From Vibrio methylphosphonaticus (GTDB lineage Bacteria > Pseudomonadota > Gammaproteobacteria > Enterobacterales > Vibrionaceae), in NCBI RefSeq assembly GCF_023634655.1, contig NZ_JAMKMS010000003.1, forward strand, positions 1 through 64,000: 64,000 nucleotides of DNA, written 5' to 3'. The notes under the pieces are model-generated. The model had not been told where the DNA came from. It saw only the letters and a list, made by a program, of their open reading frames with translations, and ran no database searches. The position numbers and the translations under genes are program-made. Shown in pieces: positions 35,068-45,500 of the stretch (positions within the stretch are counted from its first letter, which is position 1; each line of letters opens with the position of its first letter).

Positions 35068-36114
35068 TTATGCGTCTTTGCCGTAAACGTTGTTCTCTTG
35101 CTCTTGTACACGGATGAACGTGGTACGCTTCGTTAGCTCTTTAAGCTTTGCTGCGCCTACGTATGTACAAGTTGAACGTACACCACCAAGGATGTCTGAA
35201 ATCGTATCGTTCACGTCACCACGGTAAGGAAGAAGCACTGTTTTGCCTTCTGCTGCGCGGTATTTAGCAACGCCACCTGAGTGCTTCGCCATTGCGCTTT
35301 CTGAAGACATGCCGTAGAACTTCATGAATGTCTTGCCGTCTTTCTCAATAACTTCACCGCCAGATTGCTCGTGGCCTGCTAGCATACCGCCAAGCATGAC
35401 GAAGTCTGCGCCGCCACCAAATGCTTTTGCAACGTCACCAGCACATGCACAACCGCCGTCACCAATGATCATGCCACCAAGGCCGTGTGCCGCGTCTGCA
35501 CACTCGATGATTGCAGAAAGCTGAGGGTAACCTACACCTGTTTTAACACGAGTAGTACAAACAGAACCTGGACCAATACCAACCTTAACGATGTCTGCGC
35601 CTGCTAAGATAAGCTCTTCACACATGTCACCAGTCACTACGTTACCCGCAGAGATCGTTTTGGTTGGGAATTCAGCGCGTACACGTTGAACGTAATCAAC
35701 AAGATGCTCTGAGTAGCCGTTAGCAATATCGATACAGATGAATTCTAAGTCTTCGCTTAATGCCAAGATTTCTTTCGTTTTTTCGAACTCTCTGTCAGAA
35801 GTACCCGTAGAAACGAACACTTTGTTCAAGGTCTCTTTATCCGCACCTTCTACGAATTCAGCCCACTGCTCTACTGTATAGTGCTTGTGCATTGCCGTCA
35901 TTACGCCATGCTTCGCTAATTCAGTTGCCATTTCGAAGCTACCAACAGAATCCATGTTAGCTGCAATTACTGGTGTACCAGACCATTGACGACCGCTGTG
36001 CTTGAATGTAAAATCGCGGGTTAAATTTACTTGAGAACGACTTTTAAGAGTTGAACGCTTAGGGCGAAACAGTACATCTTTGAAGCCTAACTTAAGTTCT
36101 TGTTCGATACGCAT
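35068..36114 (-). CDS. guaC: GMP reductase (GuaC)
   Basis: 348 aa; E. coli GuaC has 347. IMPDH/GMPR TIM barrel: [59 protein letters not shown] with the catalytic Cys186, and [30 protein letters not shown]. It converts GMP to IMP with NADPH in purine salvage. The coding sequence is intact, and the Tn7-like element ends 20 bp beyond its stop codon. Its 3' coding region is where guide RNAs of guaC-homing I-F3 elements are known to bind. Its probable terminator is now at 11124-11152. Confidence 0.97.
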   Translation of the reverse strand: MRIEQELKLGFKDVLFRPKRSTLKSRSQVNLTRDFTFKHSGRQWSGTPVIAANMDSVGSFEMATELAKHGVMTAMHKHYTVEQWAEFVEGADKETLNKVFVSTGTSDREFEKTKEILALSEDLEFICIDIANGYSEHLVDYVQRVRAEFPTKTISAGNVVTGDMCEELILAGADIVKVGIGPGSVCTTRVKTGVGYPQLSAIIECADAAHGLGGMIIGDGGCACAGDVAKAFGGGADFVMLGGMLAGHEQSGGEVIEKDGKTFMKFYGMSSESAMAKHSGGVAKYRAAEGKTVLLPYRGDVNDTISDILGGVRSTCTYVGAAKLKELTKRTTFIRVQEQENNVYGKDA

Positions 36115-36626
36115 TGTGTAAATTCCTTAATTTAGTAGTACTCGTTCCAGTGGGCACCTAACTTGTCTAACTGTCACAAGTGACATCTAAGCATAGTGCG
36201 TTGATAACTCGTTGGCAGACGATTTACCTTTCTTCGGACACAAAAAAACCGGAGCGTTGGCAGACGCTCCGGTTTTCAGCATTATAGGTCGGGATATTTT
36301 TCTTACAAGACTGCTTTTTTATTTTTTTTTGTGTTACCATCTCGAACATCTGCAAATCTGCTTATTGCAAACCAATTACTCCCCTCTCTAAAAAACGGCT
36401 AACTCATTGATTTAAAACACAACAGTAAAAATATAGCCTAATTATTATTGTCTCTAAAAATGCTCACCACCTGTTCAAAAAACCAACAAGCAAACGATTA
36501 GCTCACTTCCTGAGCACTTTATTTGACTCGCCTCCTGTTCAATAAGCGAACAATCCATCTACATTTAATGGAAATTTGGCAAAAAAACTTAGAGCTACCT
36601 ATGTATTTACATCATTATCTGGTTAC
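36115..36626. other. Long intergenic region between nnr and guaC, with a strong bidirectional terminator
   Basis: 512 bp, no gene recognised. At 36241-36277 there is a strong hairpin: ACCGGAGCGT/ACGCTCCGGT around TGGCAG with an A-run before and T-run after, so it works in both directions. The loop and half-stem sequence CGTTGGCAGACG also occurs at 36210-36221. The rest (36278-36626) is AT-rich with poly-T tracts (about 36318-36340) and shows nothing else. The guaC promoter should lie between 36115 and 36240. Confidence 0.7.
36241..36277. terminator. Bidirectional rho-independent terminator upstream of guaC
   Basis: Perfect 10-bp GC-rich stem (36248-36257 with 36264-36273), A-run before and T-run after. 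It shields guaC from read-through of nnr. Confidence 0.9.
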
Positions 36627-38204
36627 TTAATCATGGGTCGCATTCACCGCTTTACGTAAATACGGCAGTAGATCACTGGCTAACATGCCAATGGCGCCAC
36701 ATTCGTTCGCACTCTCATCGCCAGCAAGGCTGTGGATGAGCGTACCTAAAACAGCGGCATCAAATATTGGATAGTTTTGAGCAAGTAAGCCTGCTATGAC
36801 ACCCGACAGAACGTCCCCCATACCTCCAGTCGCCATTCCTGGGTTACCGGCATGGCAAATGACCATCTTATCACCGTTAGTGATGAGCGTACCTGCCCCT
36901 TTCAACACGACGACACCACCATATTGCTCGACGAGTTGACGGCTCGCTGTATATCGATCTTTCTCTACTGTATCTATGGAAACACCCAGCAGCCTCGCAG
37001 CCTCTCCAGGGTGAGGCGTCAGTATGCGTGGTGAGGTATCACCGTTATGGGGTCTGTCGGCCAACCAATACAGAGCATCTGCATCCAGAACTCTTGGCAC
37101 ATGCCGGTCACAAAAGAACCTTTCCGCCAGTTCAAAAACTGCCTTACTCCAATCATTTCTCCCTAACCCTACACCAATACAGGCAACGCTTGCCCATTCC
37201 AAGCGCCCTGTGACATCGTCACCAAACGCAGTTTCTGTACAGGTCGCGGCTGAACACTGGGGTTTTGTCACTACGGTTGAGACAACCATCGCTTCCGGTA
37301 ATCGTGCTCTTATGACATCCACACTCTTTGGATGGGACAGTGTCGCAACAAGTCCAGTTCCCACTCTGAGTGCAGCAGCGGAAGAAAAATAAGCCGCTCC
37401 GCTCATTCCTTCATCGCCACCAACCACCAATAGCTTGCCGTTGCTACCCTTGTGAGCATCTTGTCTTCTGGGCCTCAAATACGATAACCAGTGACGGTCG
37501 GTTAACTGTCCAACCGCTTGAGTCACAGTATCAAAGTATTGGTTGACCTCTAACCCAGCAAAAACTAATTCACCGACATACTGCCTAGCATTGCCAGTAA
37601 CTAAACCAGATTTAACGCCAATAAAGGTAATTGTATGCGATGCTTCAACAGCATTGTTCGTAACGTTTCCTGTATTGGCATTCACGCCAGACGGGATATC
37701 GATGGCAATAACAGGTGCTTGCGATTGATTGATACGGTCTATTATGTGTGAGTAGTAAGGTCGAGGAGCGTCTTTTAATCCAGTTCCCAAAAGCGCATCA
37801 ACGATAACGTCAACATCATCAGAAATTTGATTGCCTGGAGCATGAATATTGCCGCCCGACTGAAGAAAAGCGCATTTAGCTTTCAGGGCGTCACCGGTAA
37901 GTAAGTTAGGATCACCAATTTGCCATAGCGTGACTGCGATATTTTCTTGCAGAGCCTTCGCGGCAACAATGTACCCATCCCCACCATTATTGCCTTTGCC
38001 GCAACAGACCAGAATGTGCGTGAGTTTTGGGTATCTAGATTTAAGCAATTCAAAAGCAGAATCACCCGCTCTTTGCATTAAGGTATACAGCGCTATACCA
38101 GCATGCGAAGCGGCCTCACGTTCTCCGAGTTTCACCGTCTCGGCACTGTAGACCCTACTTGGGAGTGCGCGACTGTGCGTTGATAGGGAGTGAGAATTAG
38201 GCAT
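36627..38204 (-). CDS. nnr: Bifunctional NAD(P)HX epimerase / ADP-dependent NAD(P)HX dehydratase (Nnr)
   Basis: 525 aa, the normal size of the fused protein. N-terminal YjeF epimerase domain (about 15-225): ILVCCGKGNNGGDGYIVAA, VIVDALLGTGL, VIAIDIPSGVNANTG. C-terminal ribokinase-like dehydratase domain (about 235-515): GSNGKLLVVGGDEGMSGAAYFSSAAALRVGTGLV, RILTPHPGEAARLLG, HAGNPGMATGGMGDVLSGVIAGLLAQ. It repairs hydrated NADH and NADPH. In many gammaproteobacteria it stands with tsaE and amiB, but the next minus-strand gene here is guaC, 512 bp away. Confidence 0.95.
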   Translation of the reverse strand: MPNSHSLSTHSRALPSRVYSAETVKLGEREAASHAGIALYTLMQRAGDSAFELLKSRYPKLTHILVCCGKGNNGGDGYIVAAKALQENIAVTLWQIGDPNLLTGDALKAKCAFLQSGGNIHAPGNQISDDVDVIVDALLGTGLKDAPRPYYSHIIDRINQSQAPVIAIDIPSGVNANTGNVTNNAVEASHTITFIGVKSGLVTGNARQYVGELVFAGLEVNQYFDTVTQAVGQLTDRHWLSYLRPRRQDAHKGSNGKLLVVGGDEGMSGAAYFSSAAALRVGTGLVATLSHPKSVDVIRARLPEAMVVSTVVTKPQCSAATCTETAFGDDVTGRLEWASVACIGVGLGRNDWSKAVFELAERFFCDRHVPRVLDADALYWLADRPHNGDTSPRILTPHPGEAARLLGVSIDTVEKDRYTASRQLVEQYGGVVVLKGAGTLITNGDKMVICHAGNPGMATGGMGDVLSGVIAGLLAQNYPIFDAAVLGTLIHSLAGDESANECGAIGMLASDLLPYLRKAVNATHD

Positions 38205-38291
38205 TTCGCTCTATCCTTCTCTACATTTGGCCAGCATCCACGTGTTCTAACCTATAGATTAATCCGTAATATTGTGTCTTTAATCATTCGA

Positions 38292-38531
38292 TTAAAATTG
38301 CGGCCAAAAAATGTGAAATGCAAACCGTATTACAATGGCTGCAATCACAAGTGCAACCCCAAGGCGATAGTGCTTATATTCAGACACATTCATTGGAACA
38401 CGTTTATAAAACATGGTGACAACGCCTTTCCAGTCATGACTTCTGCGACCGTATTGCACCATCCCCGTTAAGATGAACAATAACCCGACGATGAGTAATC
38501 CTTTTTCCGCTAAAAATAGACTGGTTTCCAT
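38292..38531 (-). CDS. Small membrane protein of unknown function
   Basis: 79 aa with two hydrophobic helices (about 9-24 and 57-73), and between them a polar stretch WKGVVTMFYKRVPMNVSEYKHYR. Good coding character and no overlap with other genes. It lies 24 bp behind the DUF6279-like lipoprotein gene on the same strand and is probably co-transcribed. No family assigned. Confidence 0.6.
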   Translation of the reverse strand: METSLFLAEKGLLIVGLLFILTGMVQYGRRSHDWKGVVTMFYKRVPMNVSEYKHYRLGVALVIAAIVIRFAFHIFWPQF

Positions 38532-38555
38532 TTGTCCTGCTCCTAATACATATTT

Positions 38556-39464
38556 CTAACCTCGATTGTAAGCTGAACCGACAATCAAAGCTGTAGGACT
38601 ATAGTCTAACGCCGTTGTCGCCATTAGATCGGTTGCAATGTCTCGCCAGTCATCAATTTCCTGAGCTAAATGTTGTTGTTGCTTACTAGATAACGTGTTC
38701 AACGACTGAGCGATATAACGGGCAGCGACAGCCCGGTTCTTCTGTATTTTTTCCACGAGTGCGTCAGTATAATAACTGTCAGGATCATTCATAAAACGTT
38801 GAAATTCGGGTTGATAATAAGCAATGTCATTCCTGCGACGAAGAAGTTGGTCAACGTATCTCTGCATATTTTCGCGATGCATTTGCCAGTCAATAACCGT
38901 AATCGTCATCTCTTGAGACCAGCGGTAAGCCAAATTCTGATGTTCGTCTGTTAACTGCCCATACCAACGCTCAAAGCTGCTTTCTATTCGTTCTTGATAA
39001 ATCGAACGAATGGCTTGCTCATCTAATCCTTGGTATTTCTCTAATAACTTCTTATCCTTTTTGGCTAAATTCGCTACTAATTCATCGACTTGCTCATCAC
39101 TTAGCTGTTGAGTTAACGCGTACAGGTCTGGCGTCATCTGTTCGACTAATCGCTTCCCATGCGCTCGAACATCGGTCATTTGCGCGGCGACAAAACTTGT
39201 ACTTACTTTGCTAGGGTCTTGTTCACGTATCGTGTCGAGTTGGCGTAAGTATATCGGCAACTCTTCTTTTTTATGCCAATGGCTTAACAACTCAATCCTG
39301 TCACTCAAAATTTCTTCTTGTCCACGGCTCAAAGATACATAGTCATCGACATACTCAATGACTATCCAATCTAAATTGCTATAAATAAACTTGGTGCCAC
39401 AACCAACCATTGCTAACAACACACACCCAATTGCAATGCTTCGCTTTACGTCCTTTATCTTCAT
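38556..39464 (-). CDS. Lipoprotein of the DUF6279 type
   Basis: 302 aa from the ATG at 39464, chosen because MKIKDVKRSIAIGCVLLAMVGC is a lipoprotein signal (lipobox MVGC); the frame reaches 39521. The mature part is almost all helical and highly charged. It starts GTKFIYSNLDWIVIEYVDDYVSLSRGQ, which is typical of the DUF6279 family found in many gammaproteobacteria, and holds repeated DEQxxxL segments. Function unknown. It precedes the small membrane protein gene. Confidence 0.75.
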   Translation of the reverse strand: MKIKDVKRSIAIGCVLLAMVGCGTKFIYSNLDWIVIEYVDDYVSLSRGQEEILSDRIELLSHWHKKEELPIYLRQLDTIREQDPSKVSTSFVAAQMTDVRAHGKRLVEQMTPDLYALTQQLSDEQVDELVANLAKKDKKLLEKYQGLDEQAIRSIYQERIESSFERWYGQLTDEHQNLAYRWSQEMTITVIDWQMHRENMQRYVDQLLRRRNDIAYYQPEFQRFMNDPDSYYTDALVEKIQKNRAVAARYIAQSLNTLSSKQQQHLAQEIDDWRDIATDLMATTALDYSPTALIVGSAYNRG

Positions 39465-39521
39465 CACCAACTTTCCCATCCAAACGTTGACTACCGTACA
39501 CTCAGTTATCCGATGCTCCAC

Positions 39522-39981
39522 TTTACTCTTTCGATATTAATCATAGATGATAAAAGCCATGCACTGTAAGCAGATATACTACTTCACTCTAGCTCTGTCT
39601 ATGTCGGAAAAGTACTACCCTTTGCGATTGACGTTCCTACTTTCAGTCTCGCCTTATCAACAAAATTCCGGCTTATCTTTACACTCGTACTTACTCATAC
39701 CAAAGAACATTAATTCACATTGTAAATTCCCAAAATAAAAGGCCTCCCAGCCCAATATACAAGTATGTAAAGGTGTGCTTTTTTTGCTCAATACCTTTTT
39801 GAACGTTGCCGTGACCCTGTTATTTTTACCGTCGCTTTGGGATTTAGTGACCGCCAAACCATGCCAATAAAAATAACCACATATGAAACTAAGTTATTTT
39901 TTGCTAAATTTCAGTGGCTAAACTATTTTTATCATTGATACATGCTCTTATAAAACAAATGAAACAATAAAGGACGTTGTT
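39522..39981. other. Intergenic region ahead of the OmpA-family gene
   Basis: About 460 bp between divergent genes. No gene with convincing coding character; short frames here lack ribosome binding sites. The promoter of the OmpA-type gene is expected in the AT-rich part 39880-39960, and AAAGGA lies just before its ATG. Confidence 0.5.
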
Positions 39982-40998
39982 ATGAGAAAAACAGTGGTAG
40001 CGGCAGCAATAATGAGTGCCATGACCGTACCTCAGGTTACGGCTGATGATGGATTTTACTTAGGGGGCCGTTTAGGGGGCTCACAATTATCTGACGCGTG
40101 TAACATCTCAGGCGCAGAATGTACAGACAGTGGATTTAGTGCTGGTTACTTCGCAGGGTATGACTGGAACGATTATATTGCCCTCGAATTTGCCTATGAT
40201 TGGATCGGAAGTTACCAAACCTCTTTTATCTCCAACGGTTCGGGTTATCTCCAAGATGAAAGCCTAAGCGCCATTACACTCGCACCTAAATTTTCTTACC
40301 CATTTACCGATGATTGGTCTGTATTTGGTAAAATCGGTGCGGCTTACACTATATATGGAGACCGCAAGGCAACCGCTTTAATGGGTGGGGTCGGCGTAGA
40401 GTATGACTTTGCGACAGCGTGGTCCGGTCGATTTGAGTACCAACGTATCAACGATGCAAAGGACGATTGGTTTAATACCGATGTTGATACCCTTTGGCTC
40501 GGCATCTCTTACTCATTCGGTAATGCAGCTGCCGCCGCTGCTGCAACTGCTGCAGCTGCAGCAACAACGCAAGTTGAACCTGCCCCAACAGAAACGGCTG
40601 CCGTGGCTGTTGTCATGACTAAAACATTTGAACAAGCTTCAGGGCAAGAGAACTTTGCACTAAATAGCACCACACTTGACGAATCACAACACTCCGACTT
40701 TGATCCTTTGGTCGCACTCATGTCTGAACACCCCGAAGCAACCGTTGAGATCGTAGGTTACACTGATACCACAGGGCCAGAAGAGTTAAACCAAAGAATT
40801 TCTGAAGAACGTGCAGAAGCCATTGCCGCATATTTAGAATCCAAAGGAATTGAGCGCTCTCGAATGACAGTGAGTGGTATGGGTGAGGCGAATCCTATCG
40901 CTGATAATTCAACTAAAGAGGGAAGAGCACAGAATCGAAGAGTTGAAATTACTGTACCTGAGTTTGAATACACAGTTGAAGAAATGAAAGCACAATGA
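39982..40998 (+). CDS. OmpA-family outer-membrane protein
   Basis: 338 aa. Signal peptide MRKTVVAAAIMSAMTVPQVTA. An eight-stranded OmpA-type barrel spans about residues 22-178 (DDGFYLGGRLGGSQL ... TLWLGISYSFG). An alanine-rich linker (residues about 179-195, nearly all Ala/Thr) and a Thr/Pro/Glu segment follow, then the peptidoglycan-binding OmpA domain (NFALNSTTLDESQHSDFDPL, VEIVGYTDTTGPEELNQRISEERAEAIAAYLESKGI, NRRVEITV). It ties the outer membrane to the cell wall. Two cysteines (CNISGAEC) in a barrel loop may pair. Confidence 0.93.
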   Translation: MRKTVVAAAIMSAMTVPQVTADDGFYLGGRLGGSQLSDACNISGAECTDSGFSAGYFAGYDWNDYIALEFAYDWIGSYQTSFISNGSGYLQDESLSAITLAPKFSYPFTDDWSVFGKIGAAYTIYGDRKATALMGGVGVEYDFATAWSGRFEYQRINDAKDDWFNTDVDTLWLGISYSFGNAAAAAAATAAAAATTQVEPAPTETAAVAVVMTKTFEQASGQENFALNSTTLDESQHSDFDPLVALMSEHPEATVEIVGYTDTTGPEELNQRISEERAEAIAAYLESKGIERSRMTVSGMGEANPIADNSTKEGRAQNRRVEITVPEFEYTVEEMKAQ

Positions 40999-41051
40999 TA
41001 CTAAGTCACTCTTAGTATCAACAAGCCAGCCTCTCTGAGGCTGGCTTTTTT
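40996..41051 (+). terminator. Double hairpin terminator of the OmpA-family gene
   Basis: First a perfect 10-bp stem TGATACTAAG/CTTAGTATCA starting in the stop codon (40996-41020). Then a classic terminator, AGCCAGCCT/AGGCTGGCT (41024-41046), followed by six Ts. Confidence 0.92.
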
Positions 41052-41167
41052 GTGCTGTTATTTGTGCTGATTGAACACAAGTATTAAGGTTAACCGCCAA
41101 TTTCACACTAAACTGTCTGATATCGTTGCTTCTTAACTATTTCATTCTGCTTTCTTCCGGATCTAAT

Positions 41168-42121
41168 ATGACGACTATTAACAACAAAGCGCTTAACTCT
41201 GTGACTGGTGCCCTTGTAGCGGATGCAGCCTCCATGGGCTTTCATTGGCTTTATGACCAAGTTTCAATTAGAACGCTTTCTAATGGCACACCCGAATTCC
41301 ATGCGCCAAATGCAAAAGATTATATAGACCGCGGGTATTTTGCTCACATAAATAAACGCCCTGGCGACTTTTCGCAATATGGTGCGCAGTTGGTTGCCAT
41401 GCTCGATGCTATCGCTGATTCTGGGCAATACATAGAAGATGGTTATATCGATAACTTTCGTCGCTGGTTCGATTTCGGGGGTCGATGGCAAGGTTATATC
41501 GATAAACCAACCAAACAAACACTGCTGCACATGCATGAGTGGGACGCAGGTCGATATTTTGCCGATTACCTTGGTGCAGATGATAAACAAAATCCAGCGC
41601 TCTCCAAGTTACCCGCTTTAGTCGCTCGTCATTACCAAGACCCAGAGTTATTTGATATCGCCGAATCATCAATACGGGTTACCAATAACAATACCGAAGC
41701 GGTCGAATATGGATTAGGAGCAACTGCAATATTAAGATCAGCTATTGAAGGGAAATCACCTAGAGAGAGCATCAACAGTGCTATAGGCCTTTCTCAAACA
41801 GTCGATGAGGCAGTGGCCCTAGCTGAAAAATACACGTTTCAATCTTCGATTAGTCTCGCACAAGAGCTCGGGATGCATTGCAGCTTAGAAGCGGCCTTTC
41901 CGCTAACGCTTCATCTTATTTTAAACGCCACAAGTTACGAAGCCTCGATCAGGGAGAACATTCTGTGTGGGGGAGATAGCTGCGGCCGAGCGATATTGCT
42001 AGGGGCGACGTTAGGGGCGTGCTTTGAAGGGGCTACCGAGGATATTCCAAACTCTTGGGTAAACAAAACGGCGTTACCCAAATCGCTGCTTAACTACCAG
42101 CGAATATTAGTTCGTCGCTGA
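41168..42121 (+). CDS. ADP-ribosylglycohydrolase family protein
   Basis: 317 aa from the ATG at 41168, which opens MTTINNKALNSVTGALVADAASMGFHWLYD, the usual N-terminus of this family; an upstream in-frame ATG at 41126 would add a hydrophobic run. Similar to J1-crystallin-like ADP-ribosyl hydrolases: GALVADAASMGFHW, an acidic cluster ADDKQN, GLGATAILRSAIEG, GGDSCGRAILLGATLGACFEG near the C-terminus (usually GGDNDTxAxxxGxxxGA). In this copy SCGR replaces the D-D/T metal-binding pattern, so activity may differ. Probable role: removing ADP-ribose from a protein or small molecule. Confidence 0.8.
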   Translation: MTTINNKALNSVTGALVADAASMGFHWLYDQVSIRTLSNGTPEFHAPNAKDYIDRGYFAHINKRPGDFSQYGAQLVAMLDAIADSGQYIEDGYIDNFRRWFDFGGRWQGYIDKPTKQTLLHMHEWDAGRYFADYLGADDKQNPALSKLPALVARHYQDPELFDIAESSIRVTNNNTEAVEYGLGATAILRSAIEGKSPRESINSAIGLSQTVDEAVALAEKYTFQSSISLAQELGMHCSLEAAFPLTLHLILNATSYEASIRENILCGGDSCGRAILLGATLGACFEGATEDIPNSWVNKTALPKSLLNYQRILVRR

Positions 42122-42228
42122 TGATTATGCCCAACCGATCATAATACATGAACCACCTATCAACACGCCGCAGATCAAGCAACGTGTTGAATGAAAAAGT
42201 GGCTATCCATTAAGCCGGCTTGAATAGA

Positions 42229-42537
42229 CTAAGCCAATTTGAACTCAATGACATACAATTGCATCTCTCCCGGATAAATATCGGCGATGACACGCTTCAG
42301 TTGTGCCAACGTCATATTCTCTTGTTCTGCGTGGAGCTCAGAAATATCATCAAAACTTATCGAATTAACGGAAAGTACTTCGAGATTACAAAATTGACGT
42401 CCATCCTCAAATGTCGAAACAGGTACTACCGCACCAATTTCATAATCTTTTTCAGACGCGTCTCTTATGGTGATGGTTTTGGTGCCCGCTAAAATATCGG
42501 TTTCAAAGCGCTCAAAAAATGTCATTGCTGTTAACAT
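42229..42537 (-). CDS. yqfB: N4-acetylcytidine amidohydrolase, ASCH domain (YqfB)
   Basis: 102 aa; E. coli YqfB has 103. It aligns by eye along its length: [24 protein letters not shown] (catalytic Lys and Thr region), [47 protein letters not shown]. The enzyme hydrolyses N4-acetylcytidine to cytidine. AGGTAAAG precedes the ATG. It is the last minus-strand gene before the plus-strand ADP-ribosylglycohydrolase gene, with which it is convergent. Confidence 0.93.
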   Translation of the reverse strand: MLTAMTFFERFETDILAGTKTITIRDASEKDYEIGAVVPVSTFEDGRQFCNLEVLSVNSISFDDISELHAEQENMTLAQLKRVIADIYPGEMQLYVIEFKLA

Positions 42538-42593
42538 AGCTTTACCTATTCAATGGATCCAGTTAGGGATCTTAATCGACGAACCTCGTCGCT

Positions 42594-45500
42594 CTAATTA
42601 ACTAAACTCACTGTGCTACCCACCCTTGATGCGTGAACATCAAGGCGAAGCGGCATTTGTTCTTTTAACTCAGAAACATGCGAAATGATCCCAATGGTAC
42701 GCCCAGACTGCTGCAGCTCAATCAAGGTTTGAATTGCTAAATCTAACGATTCTGGGTCCAAGCTCCCAAAGCCTTCATCAATAAATAACGTATCTAAGCG
42801 TATGCCACCACTGTAGGATTGCACGACATCCGATAAACCTAATGCCAATGACAGCGCAGCCATGAAGGATTCACCACCTGATAGCGTTGCAACGTCACGC
42901 CATTTACCCGTATACGCATCTTCAACGATCAAATCTAGCCCTGAGCCAGCATTGCCTTTACTGCGTACTTCTTTCCGCTTCAAGTCATAACGACCTTTAC
43001 TCATCAACCTTAAGCGTTGCGATGCTTGAATCAGGACATCATCAAGTAATACTCCGAGCACAAAACGGTGTAAACTTACTTTACTGCCAGTGCGGCCATT
43101 CGCTACGTCACTCAGTGTCCCAACCACTTTATATTCTTGCTCAAGCGCATCGTTTTGTGCGTGTAGCGCTACTAAAATACGCTTTACTTTCAATATATTA
43201 TCAAGCACAGATTGAGTGTTCTGTACTTGTTGCAACGCCTGATGATACCCCGCTTCTGCCTGTTTTACCGCGTCAGTAAACGCCTCAATAGTAGGTCTTG
43301 GGTGGCCGTGAAGCTCATCCGACAGTATTTTAAAACGCTCGGACAACTGAGTGCTGCGTCGCTCGTAAGTACGAATGTCGTTCTCTAGCGTTTCCACAAC
43401 CGACTCAACCAGTAAAGCATCTAAAAATGACTGTTCGCGCTCAAATTCGCTGTCTTTCAAGCTCACTTGCCATTGTGCTTCACTCACCTTGCGCTCTTGT
43501 TGAAGCTGCGCACTTTGCAACGTTAGCGTTTCAAAGTGTGCCGTATAACGTGTCAGTAAATCGGTCGTTTCTTTCGCTTTTTCACGAGCCGACTCCAACC
43601 TCTTATCCAATTGGAGTCGCTCCGTTTCCACGACCCGCTGCCTACCTGATAGTTCCGCTATGGTTTTATAGGGTGAGGCGTTTTGTGACTCTAATTTTTC
43701 TGTCACGGCTTTCAGCCCACCTAACGTCGTTGCTAGCTGTTCTAATTGCTGAATTTTTTGCTCAACCTGTAGTTGCGTATCAGTAACCCGTTTATGAGCT
43801 GTCGCCACTTGAGCACTGATCGCCTCAAGGTTAATCTGACTTAATTGTGCGATGTCCGATTCTAACGTACCAATGTCTTGTGTCAGTTGCTGACTCACCG
43901 TATCTACCGCCGACGAATCAATAGCAAGCTCGGAGAGCATATCTTGCTGACGCTGTTGCAACTGCGACAGTTCATTGTTGATACGGTTACATTCAATGAC
44001 CAATGCATCCAGTCGTTGCTTTAGAGCTTGTTCTTGCTGACGGTAGCCGTCAACCATATCAACCGTCACTTCATTTCCGTTAGGCTCAGCTCGGTTTGGG
44101 TGCGTTTCGCTACCACATACCGGACACGCCTTCCCGCTTTCAAGCGTCTTGGACAGCAAATAGGCTTGACCTGAGTGCCAATCTATTTCTGCCTGAATAC
44201 GTTGCTGTTCTGAAGCTTTGTGATCGACGGTTACTTCGCGTATCTGAGCTTGTATCGCGCGATGCTGGGGAGCCATCTGAGATACTTGCTGAACGAGTTG
44301 ATTAAGTTGTCCTATCGATTGCCGCTTACTTTGTAATGCGGCTAGAGATAAACGCTTTTCGTTTAAGGTCGCTACCGATTTTTCAGATTGTATCTGATGC
44401 TCTTTAGCTTGCTCATAGCCGTTGATTAAGCTTTGCAGCTGTAACTTACTTGCGTTAGTGTCATCGGTGAATGTCACTAACGCATTTGCTGTCTTATCTT
44501 GCTCAATACGCTGCTGTTCAAGCTGCTGAACATTTACCATGTAGCCTTTGAGCTGATATAGCTCTTCATCTAACACCTTACTCGCCAGGTGTTTTTGCTG
44601 CGTCTCTTCTAGTGCTTTCTGAGCTAAAATACTCAGCTCATTGGCTTGTGCAATTTTCTTTGCACCTACGTCTAAGCGCAACTCAAGCTCATTGTTGTCT
44701 TTAACTAGCTTACTTTTTTGTTCAAACGCTGCACGTAATTTGGTCGCCGACTGATAAGCTGCCAGCTTTTGTTTATTGAGCACATCGCCCATTTTATTTT
44801 GTTCATGCTCATTCATTGCACGTTGAACGTCGTCTCGTTCTTTAAACTTGCGATCCTGCGTCGTCGCCAAGTCATACTGTTTTCGCTTGTCAGCTAATTC
44901 CACCTCGACACGGGTCAACTGAATTTTAAGCTCATTCAGCTGTGGGGTTTGTGCCTGCTCTTGATCGAGTAACTGCTGTTCAGAATCCAAACCTGCAACT
45001 TCTAACGCACCTTTAATTTGGTTATCGAACTCATCCTTTGCTTTGCGAATACTTGCCGCTTTATCGAAAAGCGTTCGCTCGATACTGCTGTATATATGCG
45101 TCTGAAATAGTTGGCCAAAAATCTGCTCTCGCTCTTTCGAACTTGCCGTAAGCAATTCTCTAAACTTACCTTGGGGCAACACCATCACTTGACGAAATTG
45201 TTTCACATCCAAGCCAACTAACTCTTGAATCGCCGTTGCCACCGGCTTAGGCTTATTCGCGATCAAACTTTGATCGCTAAGCTTCGTGAGTACCGCTGAA
45301 TGAGTGCGCTTTGTCGTCCCCTCGCCTCGCTGCTTAGGCACTTCTTGATCAGGGCTACGCTCGATACAGTAAACGTGTCCAGACAACTCAAACTCAAACA
45401 CCACTGACGTCAATAATGTCGCTTCGGCGTAGTCACAGCGCATTTGATCGCCCGTTCGCTCACTGCCTGTTGTTTCGCCGTAAAGTGCATAGCAAATTGC

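Noticed and set aside
44096..44305. Plus-strand frame inside sbcC, and many similar frames opposite large genes
   Set aside because: They are antisense to well-supported coding sequences and have no own motifs or ribosome binding sites.
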